In this document: positions 16,849-25,932 of the stretch, one piece after another
How positions within the stretch are numbered: the stretch's first letter is position 1
Layout: every line of letters starts with the position of its first letter
Assembly: GCA_937923255.1 (NCBI GenBank)
Contig: CALAIL010000064.1
Span: forward strand, 1-38,183
Direction: 5' to 3'
Length of the DNA stretch: 38,183 nucleotides
From: an uncultured Propionivibrio sp.
Lineage (GTDB): Bacteria > Pseudomonadota > Gammaproteobacteria > Burkholderiales > Rhodocyclaceae
Notes under the pieces: generated by a model
What the model saw: the letters and a program-made list of their open reading frames with translations, nothing else
What the model was told of the DNA's origin: nothing
Databases searched by the model: none
Made by a program: the position numbers and the translations under genes

Positions 16849-17605
16849 ACAGAAATTTATTGAAATCGAGGTGCTCCGCTACCTGCCGGAAAGCGACGAA
16901 GCGCCGCATTCCGAAGTCTACAAGGTGCCTTTCACCAACGATATGTCGGTATTGCAAGGCATCCAGTACATCAAGGACAACTTCGATGGCACGCTGACTT
17001 TCCGCTGGTCATGCCGCATGGCAATCTGCGGCAGTTGCGGCATGATGATCAACGGCATTCCCAAACTGTCCTGCGAGACTTTCATCCGCGACTATTACCA
17101 GGAAGGCCAAACCAACCGGATTACCGTCGAGGCACTCTCGCATTTCCCGATTGACAAGGATCTGGTCGTCGATTTTTCAGGGTTTATCGACAAGCTGGAA
17201 AGCGTCCATCCTTACATCATCCCCAAAGAACCCAGAACGCTTGAGGAGGGGGAATATATCCAGACACCGGCGCAGGTGCAGGAATATATGCAATTCACTT
17301 CGTGCATTAACTGTACGCTGTGTTATGCCGCCTGCCCGCAGTACGGCCTCAACCCCGACTTTATCGGCCCTGGCGCGATTGCGCTGCTGCACCGCTACAA
17401 CATGGATTCACGCGATGGCGGTAGCAAGCAGCGTATGGAGTTGCTTGCATCCGAGGAAGGCGTTTATGTATGTAGCGCCGTCGCCTACTGCTCAGAGGTG
17501 TGCCCCAAACATGTCGATCCGGGCAATGCCGTGAATCTCAACAAGATCGAAGCCGCAAAGGACTACTTCCTGCGCTTTCTGTCGCCGAAAGGGGGTGCCC
17601 AGTGA
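16841..17605 (+). CDS. frdB: Fumarate reductase iron-sulfur subunit
   Basis: A 254-residue electron-transfer subunit linking the quinol site to FrdA. Three clusters can be assigned: [2Fe-2S] from C58, C63, C66 and C78; [4Fe-4S] from C155, C158, C161 and C221; [3Fe-4S] from C165, C211 and C217. All eleven ligands are present. The start ATG at 16841 overlaps the end of frdA by 8 bp and has AAAGGAAGG upstream; an in-frame ATG-like start further upstream would add seven unlikely residues. The stop overlaps the frdC GTG start, pointing to tight translational coupling. Confidence 0.95.
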   Translation: MSEQKFIEIEVLRYLPESDEAPHSEVYKVPFTNDMSVLQGIQYIKDNFDGTLTFRWSCRMAICGSCGMMINGIPKLSCETFIRDYYQEGQTNRITVEALSHFPIDKDLVVDFSGFIDKLESVHPYIIPKEPRTLEEGEYIQTPAQVQEYMQFTSCINCTLCYAACPQYGLNPDFIGPGAIALLHRYNMDSRDGGSKQRMELLASEEGVYVCSAVAYCSEVCPKHVDPGNAVNLNKIEAAKDYFLRFLSPKGGAQ

Positions 17606-18000
17606 GCAAACGCAAACCGTATGTCCGCCCGATGGACGGGTGGTGGAAGAAGAATCCCTTCTACGTCGAATATGTCATCCATGAAAGCACAGCGCTGTTC
17701 GTCATTGCCTACGCTATCGTCCTGCTGGTTGGGCTGGTACGCCTGAGTCAAGGCGAAACCTATTGGAATGATTGGCTGGCCGCGCTGAAAAGCCCGGTAT
17801 CGATCATTTTTCACCTAATCTTGCTGGTTGCGATTGCTTACCATGCCTATACATGGTTCAAGATCATGCCGATCACCATGCCGCCCGTTCGGATCGGCGG
17901 TAAAAAGCTCGCGCCCGGCACCATTATCGCAGGCGGGCTGACGGCCGCGGTTGTCGCCGCTCTCGGACTAATCGCCCTGGTTGGGAGGATTGCTGCATGA
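17602..18000 (+). CDS. frdC: Fumarate reductase membrane anchor subunit C
   Basis: A 132-residue inner-membrane protein with three hydrophobic spans, beginning MSKRKPYVRPMDGWWKKNPF, the hallmark start of E. coli FrdC (131 residues). Residues matching the quinone-pocket Glu29 and His82 of E. coli appear as E28 (IHEST) and H81 (YHAYTWF). The start is the GTG at 17602, overlapping the frdB stop (GTGA). Together with FrdD it anchors the complex and binds menaquinol or a similar low-potential quinol. No heme is expected in this class. Confidence 0.93.
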   Translation: MSKRKPYVRPMDGWWKKNPFYVEYVIHESTALFVIAYAIVLLVGLVRLSQGETYWNDWLAALKSPVSIIFHLILLVAIAYHAYTWFKIMPITMPPVRIGGKKLAPGTIIAGGLTAAVVAALGLIALVGRIAA

Positions 18001-18365
18001 AAAAAATTCGTAAGCGTTCCAACGCCCCCATTTTCTGGGGACTCTTTGGTGCCGGCGGCATGCTCTCGGCACTATTCGGCCCGGCGCTGGTTTTCATTAC
18101 CGGTATTGCTGTTCCATTGGGCATCCTGTTACCGCAGGATACGATGAGCTACCCAAAGGTCCTGGCTTTCGTCCAGAACTTTTTTGGCAAGGGCTTCATC
18201 TTCGCCGTCATTTCCCTGTTCATGTGGTTTGCCGTACATCGCACCTACCACTCGCTCCACGAGTTTGGCATCCATGCCGGCATGGGCGCCAAGCTGCTTT
18301 GCTACGGATCGGCGTTCATCGCAACCATCATTTCGGGTGTGATATTGCTGAAAATTGGTTTCTGA
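17997..18365 (+). CDS. frdD: Fumarate reductase membrane anchor subunit D
   Basis: A 122-residue inner-membrane protein with three hydrophobic spans, beginning MKKIRKRSNAPIFWGLFGAGG and containing the conserved HRTYHSLHEFGIH loop. The length is as in E. coli FrdD (119). The ATG overlaps the frdC stop (ATGA). It completes the heme-less four-subunit quinol:fumarate reductase. A strong terminator follows 70 bp downstream, so the operon is frdABCD with no other gene. Confidence 0.93.
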   Translation: MKKIRKRSNAPIFWGLFGAGGMLSALFGPALVFITGIAVPLGILLPQDTMSYPKVLAFVQNFFGKGFIFAVISLFMWFAVHRTYHSLHEFGIHAGMGAKLLCYGSAFIATIISGVILLKIGF

Positions 18366-18434
18366 AACAGAAATGATTCCTTCCAATTTCTATCAGCAAA
18401 AACAAAAAAGCCAATAACATCAATAGCGCACCTG

Positions 18435-18472
18435 CCCGCCCCGCGTAGACCCGCACGGGGCGGGTATTTTTA
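18435..18472 (+). terminator. Intrinsic terminator of the frd operon
   Basis: CCCGCCCCG (18435-18443) pairs perfectly with CGGGGCGGG (18456-18464) around a 12-base loop, followed by TATTTTTATAG. It separates frdABCD from the convergent yheS gene. Confidence 0.9.
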
Positions 18473-18576
18473 TAGTCGAAGCAATCAACTATTTCTACAG
18501 GGCGCGCAAGCGATGATCGGCTTGCATGCGGAATAGCGCAGTGTGTCTTGGCGGTAAGTGCGCTGCATACGCTTTC

Positions 18577-20535
18577 CTACGATGACGCCGCCTCAATTCG
18601 CTCGATTTCTTCGGCGAGTGTTAGCCAGTGCTCTTCCTGGGCATCGAGCGCTTCGTTCAGTGCCTTGAGTTCATTGCCAAGTACGGTAATTTCATCGACC
18701 GGCAGGTTTTCTTCAGCAAAACGGGCTTCAATTGCCTGTTTGCGCGTTTGCAGGGTATGTAACTGACTGTCGAGTTTTTCCTGCGCGCGCTTGAGCGACC
18801 GCAGCTGCGCCGCGGTCTGGCGAGCCGCCGCATATTCCCGTTTTCGCACCGCTGACGTTTGCTCTGCCTGCCCGTTTTGCATACGCGCCCGTTTTTCCGC
18901 CTCACGCTGCCGGCGCGCGTCATCAAGGAGAAACTGCTGGTAATCGTCGAGATCGCCATCGAACGGGGCAACGCGCCCATGCGCCACAAGCCAGAACTCA
19001 TCACATACCGCACGCAATAGCGCACGGTCGTGGCTGACCAGAATCATCGCCCCTTCGAATTCGTTCAGTGCGACGGACAGCGCCTCGCGCGTGGCCAGGT
19101 CGAGATGGTTGGTCGGCTCGTCAAGCAGCAGCAGATTCGGCCGCTGCCAGGCAATAAGCGCCAGCACCAAACGCGCTTTCTCACCGCCGCTCATCGTACC
19201 GACCGGCTGATACGCCATATCGCCAGTAAAACTGAACGTACCCAGATAATTGCGCAACGCTTGTTCACGCCCCGATTCCCCATCAGGCAATACGGTGTGA
19301 GCAAGCCGTGTCAGATGTTCGATCGGCGAATCCTGTGGCCGCAGCACATCCAACTCCTGCTGGGCGAAGTAGCCAATCGACAGCCCCTTGCCTTCGACCC
19401 GCCCACCCGACAGCAGCGGCAAGGCGCCGACCAGTGTTTTGACCAAAGTGGATTTACCTTGCCCGTTGGCGCCGAGGATACCGATGCGCTGACCGGCGGC
19501 GATCGTGCAGCTCACCTGGCGCACGATAAGGCTCGGCGGTGTGTCTGCCGAAGCGCCTGCTGGTGGTAGATAGCCGCAGTCGACATCGCGCAGCACCAAC
19601 ATCGGATTGGGCAGTCCGGTCGGAGTATTGAATGCAAAGGAAAATTCAGCCTCGGCCAATACCGGCGCGAGGCGCTCCATACGTTCGAGCGCCTTGACCC
19701 GGCTTTGTGCCTGGCGCGCCTTGCTCGCCTTGGCCTTGAAGCGGTCGATAAATTTCGTCAGGCGGGCAATCTGTGCTTGCTGTTTCTCATAGGCCGCTTG
19801 CTGCAACAGCATCTGCTGTGCGCGCAAGGCCTCGAAATCGCTGTAGTTGCCGCCATAGCGCGTCAGCTTTCCGCGCTCGATATGCAAGGTGACGCGCGTC
19901 ACGGCATCAAGGAACTCGCGGTCGTGGCTAATGACGAGCAGCGTGCCTTCGTAGCGCTTGAGCCAGCTTTCCAGCCAAACCAGCGCATCGAGATCGAGGT
20001 GGTTGGTCGGCTCATCGAGTAGCAGCAGGTCGGATGGACACATCAGCGCCCGCGCCAATTGCAGGCGCATACGCCAGCCGCCGGAAAAACTATTGACCGG
20101 CCGGTTCAGCTCGTCCATGCGAAAGCCCAACCCCAGAATCAACGCCTGCGCCCGGGCATGCGCATCGTGTGCGCCTGCGTCGGTCAGCGCCGTATAGGCA
20201 TGCGCCATGCGTTCGCCATTACCGGAAGCCTCCGCAGCGTGCGCCTCGGCCTGCGCCGCCATCAGGAACGCATCCCCGGCAATGACGAAATCCGTCGCAC
20301 TCTGCGCTGTTTCCGGCATCTCCTGGGCAACTTGCGCCAGACGCCAGACAGACGGCACCAGGCATTCACCGGCGTCTTCGTGCAGCGTACCAGCAAGCAA
20401 AGCGAACAAGGAGGACTTGCCCGCACCATTGCGGCCGACCAGGCCAATCTTCTCGCCGGGGTTAATGACGGCAGAAGCCTCATCAAGCACCCGCCTGGCG
20501 CCACGCCGTAACGTAAGATTCTTGAGAACGATCAT
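18577..20535 (-). CDS. yheS: ABC-F ATPase, YheS-like
   Basis: A 652-residue ABC-F protein with two nucleotide-binding domains and no membrane segments. Members act on ribosomes to relieve stalled translation. Domain 1 has Walker A GRNGAGKS (about 34-41), signature SGGWRMRL (151-158) and Walker B LLLLDEPTNHLDLD. The inter-domain linker helix (about 225-300) is rich in K, R and Q. Domain 2 has GANGQGKST, the signature MSGGEKARLVLAL and a second LLLLDEPTNHLDLA. A charged C-terminal coiled coil covers about 540-650. The FSGGWRMRL signature, the overall layout and the NRPV(N)SFSGG junction fit YheS better than Uup or EttA. It is 97 bp downstream of thrH on the same strand. Confidence 0.92.
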   Translation of the reverse strand: MIVLKNLTLRRGARRVLDEASAVINPGEKIGLVGRNGAGKSSLFALLAGTLHEDAGECLVPSVWRLAQVAQEMPETAQSATDFVIAGDAFLMAAQAEAHAAEASGNGERMAHAYTALTDAGAHDAHARAQALILGLGFRMDELNRPVNSFSGGWRMRLQLARALMCPSDLLLLDEPTNHLDLDALVWLESWLKRYEGTLLVISHDREFLDAVTRVTLHIERGKLTRYGGNYSDFEALRAQQMLLQQAAYEKQQAQIARLTKFIDRFKAKASKARQAQSRVKALERMERLAPVLAEAEFSFAFNTPTGLPNPMLVLRDVDCGYLPPAGASADTPPSLIVRQVSCTIAAGQRIGILGANGQGKSTLVKTLVGALPLLSGGRVEGKGLSIGYFAQQELDVLRPQDSPIEHLTRLAHTVLPDGESGREQALRNYLGTFSFTGDMAYQPVGTMSGGEKARLVLALIAWQRPNLLLLDEPTNHLDLATREALSVALNEFEGAMILVSHDRALLRAVCDEFWLVAHGRVAPFDGDLDDYQQFLLDDARRQREAEKRARMQNGQAEQTSAVRKREYAAARQTAAQLRSLKRAQEKLDSQLHTLQTRKQAIEARFAEENLPVDEITVLGNELKALNEALDAQEEHWLTLAEEIERIEAASS

Positions 20536-20632
20536 GGAAGCGGCGCACAGCCTGCACCGATACGCGGCAAAAATACAGACAAGGCGTCCGAAAATTCAGG
20601 GCAAGGCGGGAAACACAACGGCAATCCCAGCC

Positions 20633-21241
20633 TCAAATGCGCGCAAATGCTTTATCGATTTCGGCACGCAGCGCATCATAGTTTTCAGTGACCGGATATT
20701 GCGGAAATTCGCGCACAACATTTTCCGGCGGATGAAACAGGATGCCCGCATGCGCCACACCGAGCATTGCCGTGTCGTTATAGGAATCGCCTGCGGCGAC
20801 GACGGTGAAATTCATCTCACGCAGGCGCACCACCGCTTCCCGTTTTTGTTGCGGCATACGCAGACGATAGCCGGTCAGCATGCCGTCGGCGCCCGCTTCC
20901 AGGCTGTGACAGAAGAGCGTCGGCCACGCTAGCTGGCGCATCAGCGGATGCGCGAATTCATAAAAAGTGTCGGAAAGAATGATGACCTGATAGTCCTCGC
21001 GCAACTTATCGAGAAACACCCGCGCTCCCGGCATCGGCCCCATGCTGGCAATAACATTCTGGATATCGGGCAAACCCAGCCGGTGCTGGCGCAGCAGATC
21101 GAGGCGGTATTTCATGAGCTTGTCGTAGTTCGGCTCATCGCGCGTCGTCCGCCGCAATTCAGGGATGCCGGTACGTTCGGCAAACTCAATCCAGATTTCT
21201 GGGACCAGCACGCCTTCCAGGTCGAGACAAACGATTCTCAC
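20633..21241 (-). CDS. thrH: ThrH phosphoserine phosphatase / homoserine phosphotransferase
   Basis: A 202-residue HAD-family enzyme. The nucleophile motif is DLEGVLVPE (D7, E9), which is characteristic of ThrH instead of the usual DxD. Further motifs are VIILSDTFYEFAHPLMRQL, K in QKREAVV and the acidic AAGDSYNDTAML. In Pseudomonas, ThrH hydrolyses phosphoserine and can transfer the phosphate to homoserine, bypassing ThrB. The start is the GTG at 21241, with CGGAG upstream and the family-typical N-terminus MRIVCLDLEG; a longer in-frame start at 21334 adds unrelated residues. Length matches the family (about 205). Confidence 0.92.
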   Translation of the reverse strand: MRIVCLDLEGVLVPEIWIEFAERTGIPELRRTTRDEPNYDKLMKYRLDLLRQHRLGLPDIQNVIASMGPMPGARVFLDKLREDYQVIILSDTFYEFAHPLMRQLAWPTLFCHSLEAGADGMLTGYRLRMPQQKREAVVRLREMNFTVVAAGDSYNDTAMLGVAHAGILFHPPENVVREFPQYPVTENYDALRAEIDKAFARI

Positions 21242-21387
21242 AACACACTCCGAATCAAAAAGAAATGAACGAAACGAACGACAAGGCGCCATTCTAACAA
21301 ACGCGCCGCCGCGCAACAGGCCTTCTGACGCCATTTACGGCCATTCCATGAGACAATTCGCCCTGTGCCATAAAGGGGAGATACTTT

Positions 21388-22026
21388 ATGAGGTTTGAGC
21401 AGCATCGATCTCAACGAAATGCATCTGGTCATTTATCCGCCCTGCCGCCGGCACTGCTGGGCATACTGGTGCTACTGGTTACGGCCTGCTCACCAGCGGT
21501 TAAGCAAAAAGAAGCCGCGACCATTCCGCAAACGACCGAACAGGCCAACGCCCAGCGCGAACGCGCCGCGGCGATGCAGCAGGCGGCAGAAGAACGCCTG
21601 GAGGCCGAGCAGGCGGAGTGCTACAAAAAGTTCTTTGTCAGCGACTGTTTGCGGGACGCCAAGACGCGTTATACCGAAACCATTCTCCAGGCGCGCGACA
21701 TCGACATTCCGGCGCGCGATTTCCTGCGCAACGTCCAGCGCATGGAAATCGAGCGCAGGGAGGCCGAGCGAAATACCAATAATCAGGCGCGCGAAGCAGA
21801 ACAACAAAGACAAGCGGCAGAATACCGCCGCAAGGAACAGGAACGCGCAGCCGAACGCGAACGGCGGCAGGCTGATAAGGCCGCCCAGGCAGCCGCCTAT
21901 CGCCAAAAAGCCGCCGAAGAAGGGCGTAGCCGGCAGGAGCGGCAGGCACGTCACGCCAGACGCGATGCCGAGCGCCAGGCTGAGCGCAAACGGCGGCAGG
22001 CCGAACGCGAAACACGCGTACAATGA
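21388..22026 (+). CDS. Coiled-coil lipoprotein, unknown function
   Basis: A 212-residue protein with an unusually long basic N-terminus, a hydrophobic stretch (about 18-33) and a lipobox VTAC with C34. The rest is almost entirely charged helix: from about residue 48 on it is rich in A, E, Q and R, with repeated ERRQA-like words. A pair of cysteines (C78, C87) sits in AECYKKFFVSDCLRDAKTRY, a segment I associate with small betaproteobacterial lipoproteins. The ATG follows AAAGGGGAG. The arginine-rich C-terminus would suit contact with the cell envelope or nucleic acid, but that is speculation. Confidence 0.75.
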   Translation: MRFEQHRSQRNASGHLSALPPALLGILVLLVTACSPAVKQKEAATIPQTTEQANAQRERAAAMQQAAEERLEAEQAECYKKFFVSDCLRDAKTRYTETILQARDIDIPARDFLRNVQRMEIERREAERNTNNQAREAEQQRQAAEYRRKEQERAAERERRQADKAAQAAAYRQKAAEEGRSRQERQARHARRDAERQAERKRRQAERETRVQ

Positions 22027-22203
22027 ATGGGCAGTTGACCGCGCTTCGGGCCAGGCCGGACACGGCGCCGAATGCGTTCCTGCGCTTTGCCATTCCTGTC
22101 ACTCCCGCCATTTCCACCATTCCCCACGCTTCTCCATTCCGCCTAGACCGGGCATCCGGACGCCAGTCAGCCGACGTGCATCAGTGAACGAAAAGCCGCC
22201 GCC

Positions 22204-23472
22204 ATGTCCCGCACTTTCGTCAAACGCTTGCCCAACGATACCGAAGGTTTTGGACTCGGCCAGTTTTTCACGCCGCCTACCATCGTCGACTGTATGCTGA
22301 AACTGGTACGCAATCACGGGCGCGTACTGGAACCTGCCTGCGGCAATGGCGCTTTTCTCGCGCATATCCCCGGCGCCGTCGGCATCGAGATCGATCCCGA
22401 TTTCGCGCCACCGGGGACACGGGTCATGGATTTTTTTGAACTCCCGGAAGAAGAACGCTTCGCCACGATCATCGGCAATCCGCCATACGTCCGTTACCAG
22501 GACATCCCGCAGTCCACGCGCTACCTGACACGCAACAGCGTACTCGACGGCCGCGCCAATCTTTACCTCTTTTTCATCGAAAAATGCCTGCACCATCTGG
22601 CACCGCGTGGCGAGCTGATCTTCATCACGCCACGCGACCTGCTCAAAGCCACCTCGGCCATCCCGCTTAACCGCCTGCTTTATAAAGCCGGCACAATCAC
22701 CGACTTCATCGATCTGGGCGATCTGCACCTGTTCGATGAAGTCACGCCAAACTGCGCCATCTGGCGCTTTGAACTCGGCAATTACGACCGGCGCACGCGC
22801 TACAGCGCGCTTGGCGCCGGACAGCCGGCCACTTGCCTTGCACAATTGCAGCGGGAAATACGGCGTTTTGCCGAAAACAACGGCCAACTGCTTTTTACCC
22901 GAAACGATTATCCCCTGTCGCTGCGCGACATCGCCTTCGTCAAAGTGGGCGCCGTCTCGGGGGCCGATGCGCTCTACGCCAGCGAAACGCACGGCAACCG
23001 CGACTTCGTCTGTTCATCCACCGTTGCCGACGGCAAAACGCGCCGGATGATCTGGTGCGCGCCGGACGCACCGCCGCCCGCCCTGCTGCCGCACAAGGCG
23101 CGCCTGCTGGCGCGGCGTATCCGAAAATTCGATGAAAGCAACTGGTGGCACTGGGGGCGCGGCTATTATCAATCCGCCCTGCCGCGGGTTTACGTCAATA
23201 ACAAGACGCGCCGGCAGCAGCCCTTTTTCGTGCATGATTGCCCGCATTATGATGGGGCGGTATTGGCAATTTTCCCGCATCGGCCGGAAACCGACGTCCG
23301 GCAGCTGGCGTCAGCGCTTAACGCTGTCGATTGGGCGGATCTGGGCTTCGTCTGCGACGGTCGCTTTCTCTTTACGCAACGCAGCCTGGAACAGGCGCCG
23401 TTGCCTGCGTCTTTCCGCACCTTTCTGCCAAATGACAGCGAAACATCGGGACCGGAAAAATCGAAGTCATGA
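22204..23472 (+). CDS. Orphan N6-adenine DNA methyltransferase
   Basis: A 422-residue class I SAM-dependent methyltransferase. GLGQFFTPP (17-25) is the motif X region, VLEPACGNGAFLAHI (41-55) is motif I for SAM binding, IEIDPD follows, and NPPY at 92-95 is the catalytic motif IV of N6-adenine methylases. The C-terminal half (about 210-420), with SLRDIAFVKVGAVSGAD, resembles the target-recognition region of type IIG/Eco57I-like enzymes. No restriction endonuclease gene or nuclease motif (such as PD-ExK) is visible here, so it is called an orphan. The ATG at 22204 has no clear ribosome binding site. The DNA target is unknown. Confidence 0.85.
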   Translation: MSRTFVKRLPNDTEGFGLGQFFTPPTIVDCMLKLVRNHGRVLEPACGNGAFLAHIPGAVGIEIDPDFAPPGTRVMDFFELPEEERFATIIGNPPYVRYQDIPQSTRYLTRNSVLDGRANLYLFFIEKCLHHLAPRGELIFITPRDLLKATSAIPLNRLLYKAGTITDFIDLGDLHLFDEVTPNCAIWRFELGNYDRRTRYSALGAGQPATCLAQLQREIRRFAENNGQLLFTRNDYPLSLRDIAFVKVGAVSGADALYASETHGNRDFVCSSTVADGKTRRMIWCAPDAPPPALLPHKARLLARRIRKFDESNWWHWGRGYYQSALPRVYVNNKTRRQQPFFVHDCPHYDGAVLAIFPHRPETDVRQLASALNAVDWADLGFVCDGRFLFTQRSLEQAPLPASFRTFLPNDSETSGPEKSKS

Positions 23473-23547
23473 AAGACATTCAAGCGCAAGCGCATTTTCC
23501 GATTTCGTCCGCCCCTCCCGTGGATTAGAAAAGAGACAGGAGAAATC

Positions 23548-24849
23548 ATGGTACCCCACCTCACCACCGCATTGAACGGCCCGCTGCTTGAACTCGAAAA
23601 ACGTTTTCTTGACGCTGCGCCTGACATCGAGCGCTGGTTGCGCAGCCAGTGGCAGGAACATACGCCGCCTTTTTACGGCTCTGTCGATCTGCGCAATGCC
23701 GGCTTCAAGCTGGCGCCCATCGACATGAACCTCTTTCCCGGCGGCTTCAACAATCTGTCGGCCGATTTCATGCCGCTGTGCGTGCAGGCGGCGATGAGCG
23801 CCATTGAAAAAATCTGCCCAAACGCCAAAAGTCTGTTGCTGATTCCCGAAAACCACACGCGCAACCAGTTCTATCTACAAAACGTGGCGCAGCTCGTCAA
23901 CATTTTCCGCATGACTGGCCTGAACATCCGCATCGGTACGCTGATTCCGGACATCCAGGCGCCAACGCCGGTCGAGCTGCCCAACGGTCAGTCGCTATTG
24001 CTGGAGCCGCTGGTGCGTAGCGGCAACCGCCTGGGGCTGAAAGATTTTGATCCCTGCGCGATTTTGCTCAACAACGACCTGTCCGCCGGTATTCCCGACA
24101 TTCTGAAGAATCTCGACGAACAATTCGTGCTGCCGCCCGTACATGCAGGCTGGGCAATGCGTCGCAAATCCAATCATTTCGCGGCTTACGACGAGATCGC
24201 AGACGAATTCGCCCAGCTCATCGGTATCGATCCCTGGCGGATCAATCCGTATTTCTCCGTTTGCAAACACATCGACTTTCACGGGCGTCAGGGCGAAGAA
24301 TGCCTGGCCGATAGCGTCAATGTCGTCCTGGCGCTGATTCGCCAGAAATATCAGGAATACGGTATCGAGGAGACGCCGTTTGTCATTGTCAAAGCGGACG
24401 CCGGTACTTACGGCATGGGCGTCATGACGGTCAGGAGCGCCGATGAAGTGATCGGCCTCAACCGCCGTCAGCGCAACAAAATGTCGGTCATCAAGGAAGG
24501 GCTGAACGTCAGCCAGGTCATTATCCAGGAAGGCGTGCACACCTTCGAGCGCGTCGAGAAGGACGGCAAGGCCGGCGTTGCCGAACCGGTGGTGTATATG
24601 ATCGACCGCTTTGTCGTCGGCGGCTTTTATCGCGTTCACGGCGAGCGCGGCATTGATGAAAACCTCAACGCGCCGGGCATGCATTTTGAACCGCTGGCTT
24701 TTGAGACCTGCTGCTCGCTGCCCGATTGCCAGCAGACCCCGGATGCACCGCCCAACCGTTTTTACGCCTACGGCGTCGTCGCGCGGCTGGCGTTGCTGGC
24801 GGCCGCGCTGGAAATCGAACGTACCGAGCCGTCGGAGGAGGCACTCTGA
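23548..24849 (+). CDS. gshA: Glutamate-cysteine ligase
   Basis: A 433-residue enzyme for the first step of glutathione synthesis, joining glutamate and cysteine with ATP. It is of the proteobacterial type unlike E. coli GshA, recognised by MVPHLTTALNGPLLELE, LFPGGFNNLS, NHTRNQFY, KADAGTYGMGVMTVRS and the ATP-grasp-like FVVGGFYRVHGE. A strong AGGAGA precedes the ATG. The stop overlaps the gshB start (TGATG), indicating translational coupling. Paired with ahpCF and oxyR in the same window, this adds to the redox-defence content. Confidence 0.92.
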   Translation: MVPHLTTALNGPLLELEKRFLDAAPDIERWLRSQWQEHTPPFYGSVDLRNAGFKLAPIDMNLFPGGFNNLSADFMPLCVQAAMSAIEKICPNAKSLLLIPENHTRNQFYLQNVAQLVNIFRMTGLNIRIGTLIPDIQAPTPVELPNGQSLLLEPLVRSGNRLGLKDFDPCAILLNNDLSAGIPDILKNLDEQFVLPPVHAGWAMRRKSNHFAAYDEIADEFAQLIGIDPWRINPYFSVCKHIDFHGRQGEECLADSVNVVLALIRQKYQEYGIEETPFVIVKADAGTYGMGVMTVRSADEVIGLNRRQRNKMSVIKEGLNVSQVIIQEGVHTFERVEKDGKAGVAEPVVYMIDRFVVGGFYRVHGERGIDENLNAPGMHFEPLAFETCCSLPDCQQTPDAPPNRFYAYGVVARLALLAAALEIERTEPSEEAL

Positions 24850-25796
24850 TGCGCATCGCTTTCATCATCGACCCGCCGGATACACTCAACCCGGCCAAGG
24901 ATTCAAGCATCGCCATGATGCGCGCCGCACGCAATGCAGGGCACGCCGTCTCGGTCATCGAACAGCCCGCCCTGTATGCCGCCGTCCCGCATGGCGTCTG
25001 CGCCGAGGCCGCCCATCTGGAAATTTCCGACAACGACGCCTACTGGTATCAAGAGATCGCTCGCGAGACGTTGCCGCTGCATGATTTTTCCGCCGTACTG
25101 ATGCGCAAGGATCCGCCTTTTGACATGGAGTACGTTACCGCCACCTGGCTGCTCGAACGCGCCGAGGCAGAAGGGGCGCGCGTATTCAACCGCCCCGCCG
25201 CCCTACGCGACCATTCGGAAAAGCTCGCCATTCTGGAATTTCCGCAGTTCACCGCCCCGACGCTGGTTGCGCGCGAAGCCGCGCCGATCCAGGCGTTCAT
25301 CGACGCACAGCGGGATTGCGTCCTCAAACCGCTCGACGGCATGGGCGGCAGCCAGGTATTCCGTGTGCGCGCTGACGACCCGAACCGTAATGTCATCATC
25401 GAAACACTGACCCGGCTGGGACGGCGCACGATCATGGCACAACGCCACATTCCGGAAATTAGCCAGGGCGACAAACGTATCCTAATCGTCGACGGCCAGG
25501 TCGTCCCGTACTGTCTGGCGCGTATCCCGAAAGCCGGAGAAACGCGCGGCAATCTGGCGGTCGGCGGGCGCGGCCTTGTACAGCCGCTCAGCGCGCGTGA
25601 CCGTGAAATCGCTGAGGCACTGGCGCCGACACTTACCGCACGCGGGTTACTGTTCGTCGGTATCGATGTCATTGGCGACTATCTGACCGAAATCAACGTC
25701 ACCAGCCCGACCTGCATGGTCGAAATCGCCCGGGATAGCGGCTTCGACGCCGCGGCACTGTTGATCGCCGCGCTGGAGCGCCACTGCACCCCATAG
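24849..25796 (+). CDS. gshB: Glutathione synthetase
   Basis: A 315-residue ATP-grasp enzyme that adds glycine to gamma-glutamylcysteine. It begins MRIAFIIDPPDTLNPAKDSS, the typical GshB start, and has the ATP-binding segments VLKPLDGMGGSQVFRV and GDKRILIVDGQ plus the late EINVTSPTCMVEI. The length is as usual (about 315). The ATG shares a base with the gshA stop. An open frame extends upstream inside gshA but is not used. The operon continues toward ptsH after 136 bp. Confidence 0.95.
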   Translation: MRIAFIIDPPDTLNPAKDSSIAMMRAARNAGHAVSVIEQPALYAAVPHGVCAEAAHLEISDNDAYWYQEIARETLPLHDFSAVLMRKDPPFDMEYVTATWLLERAEAEGARVFNRPAALRDHSEKLAILEFPQFTAPTLVAREAAPIQAFIDAQRDCVLKPLDGMGGSQVFRVRADDPNRNVIIETLTRLGRRTIMAQRHIPEISQGDKRILIVDGQVVPYCLARIPKAGETRGNLAVGGRGLVQPLSARDREIAEALAPTLTARGLLFVGIDVIGDYLTEINVTSPTCMVEIARDSGFDAAALLIAALERHCTP

Positions 25797-25932
25797 AACG
25801 ACACCATGGCATCGGCAAGACATGCATCCCTGAGTAGAATAGCTCTGGCTGGCGCGTCGTCAATGGCGACGCACAGGAACAGGGGCGGACATCACCACCG
25901 CGCCAATCACCGATACGAGGACATTTGTAAAT

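Noticed and set aside
21395..22300. Plus-strand frame of 301 codons overlapping the coiled-coil lipoprotein and the methyltransferase start
   Set aside because: Arginine- and serine-rich translation typical of an off-frame reading of G+C-rich DNA. The lipoprotein frame has a ribosome binding site and lipobox.
22099..22992. Minus-strand frame of 297 codons opposite the methyltransferase
   Set aside because: The opposite strand encodes a protein with intact SAM and NPPY motifs.
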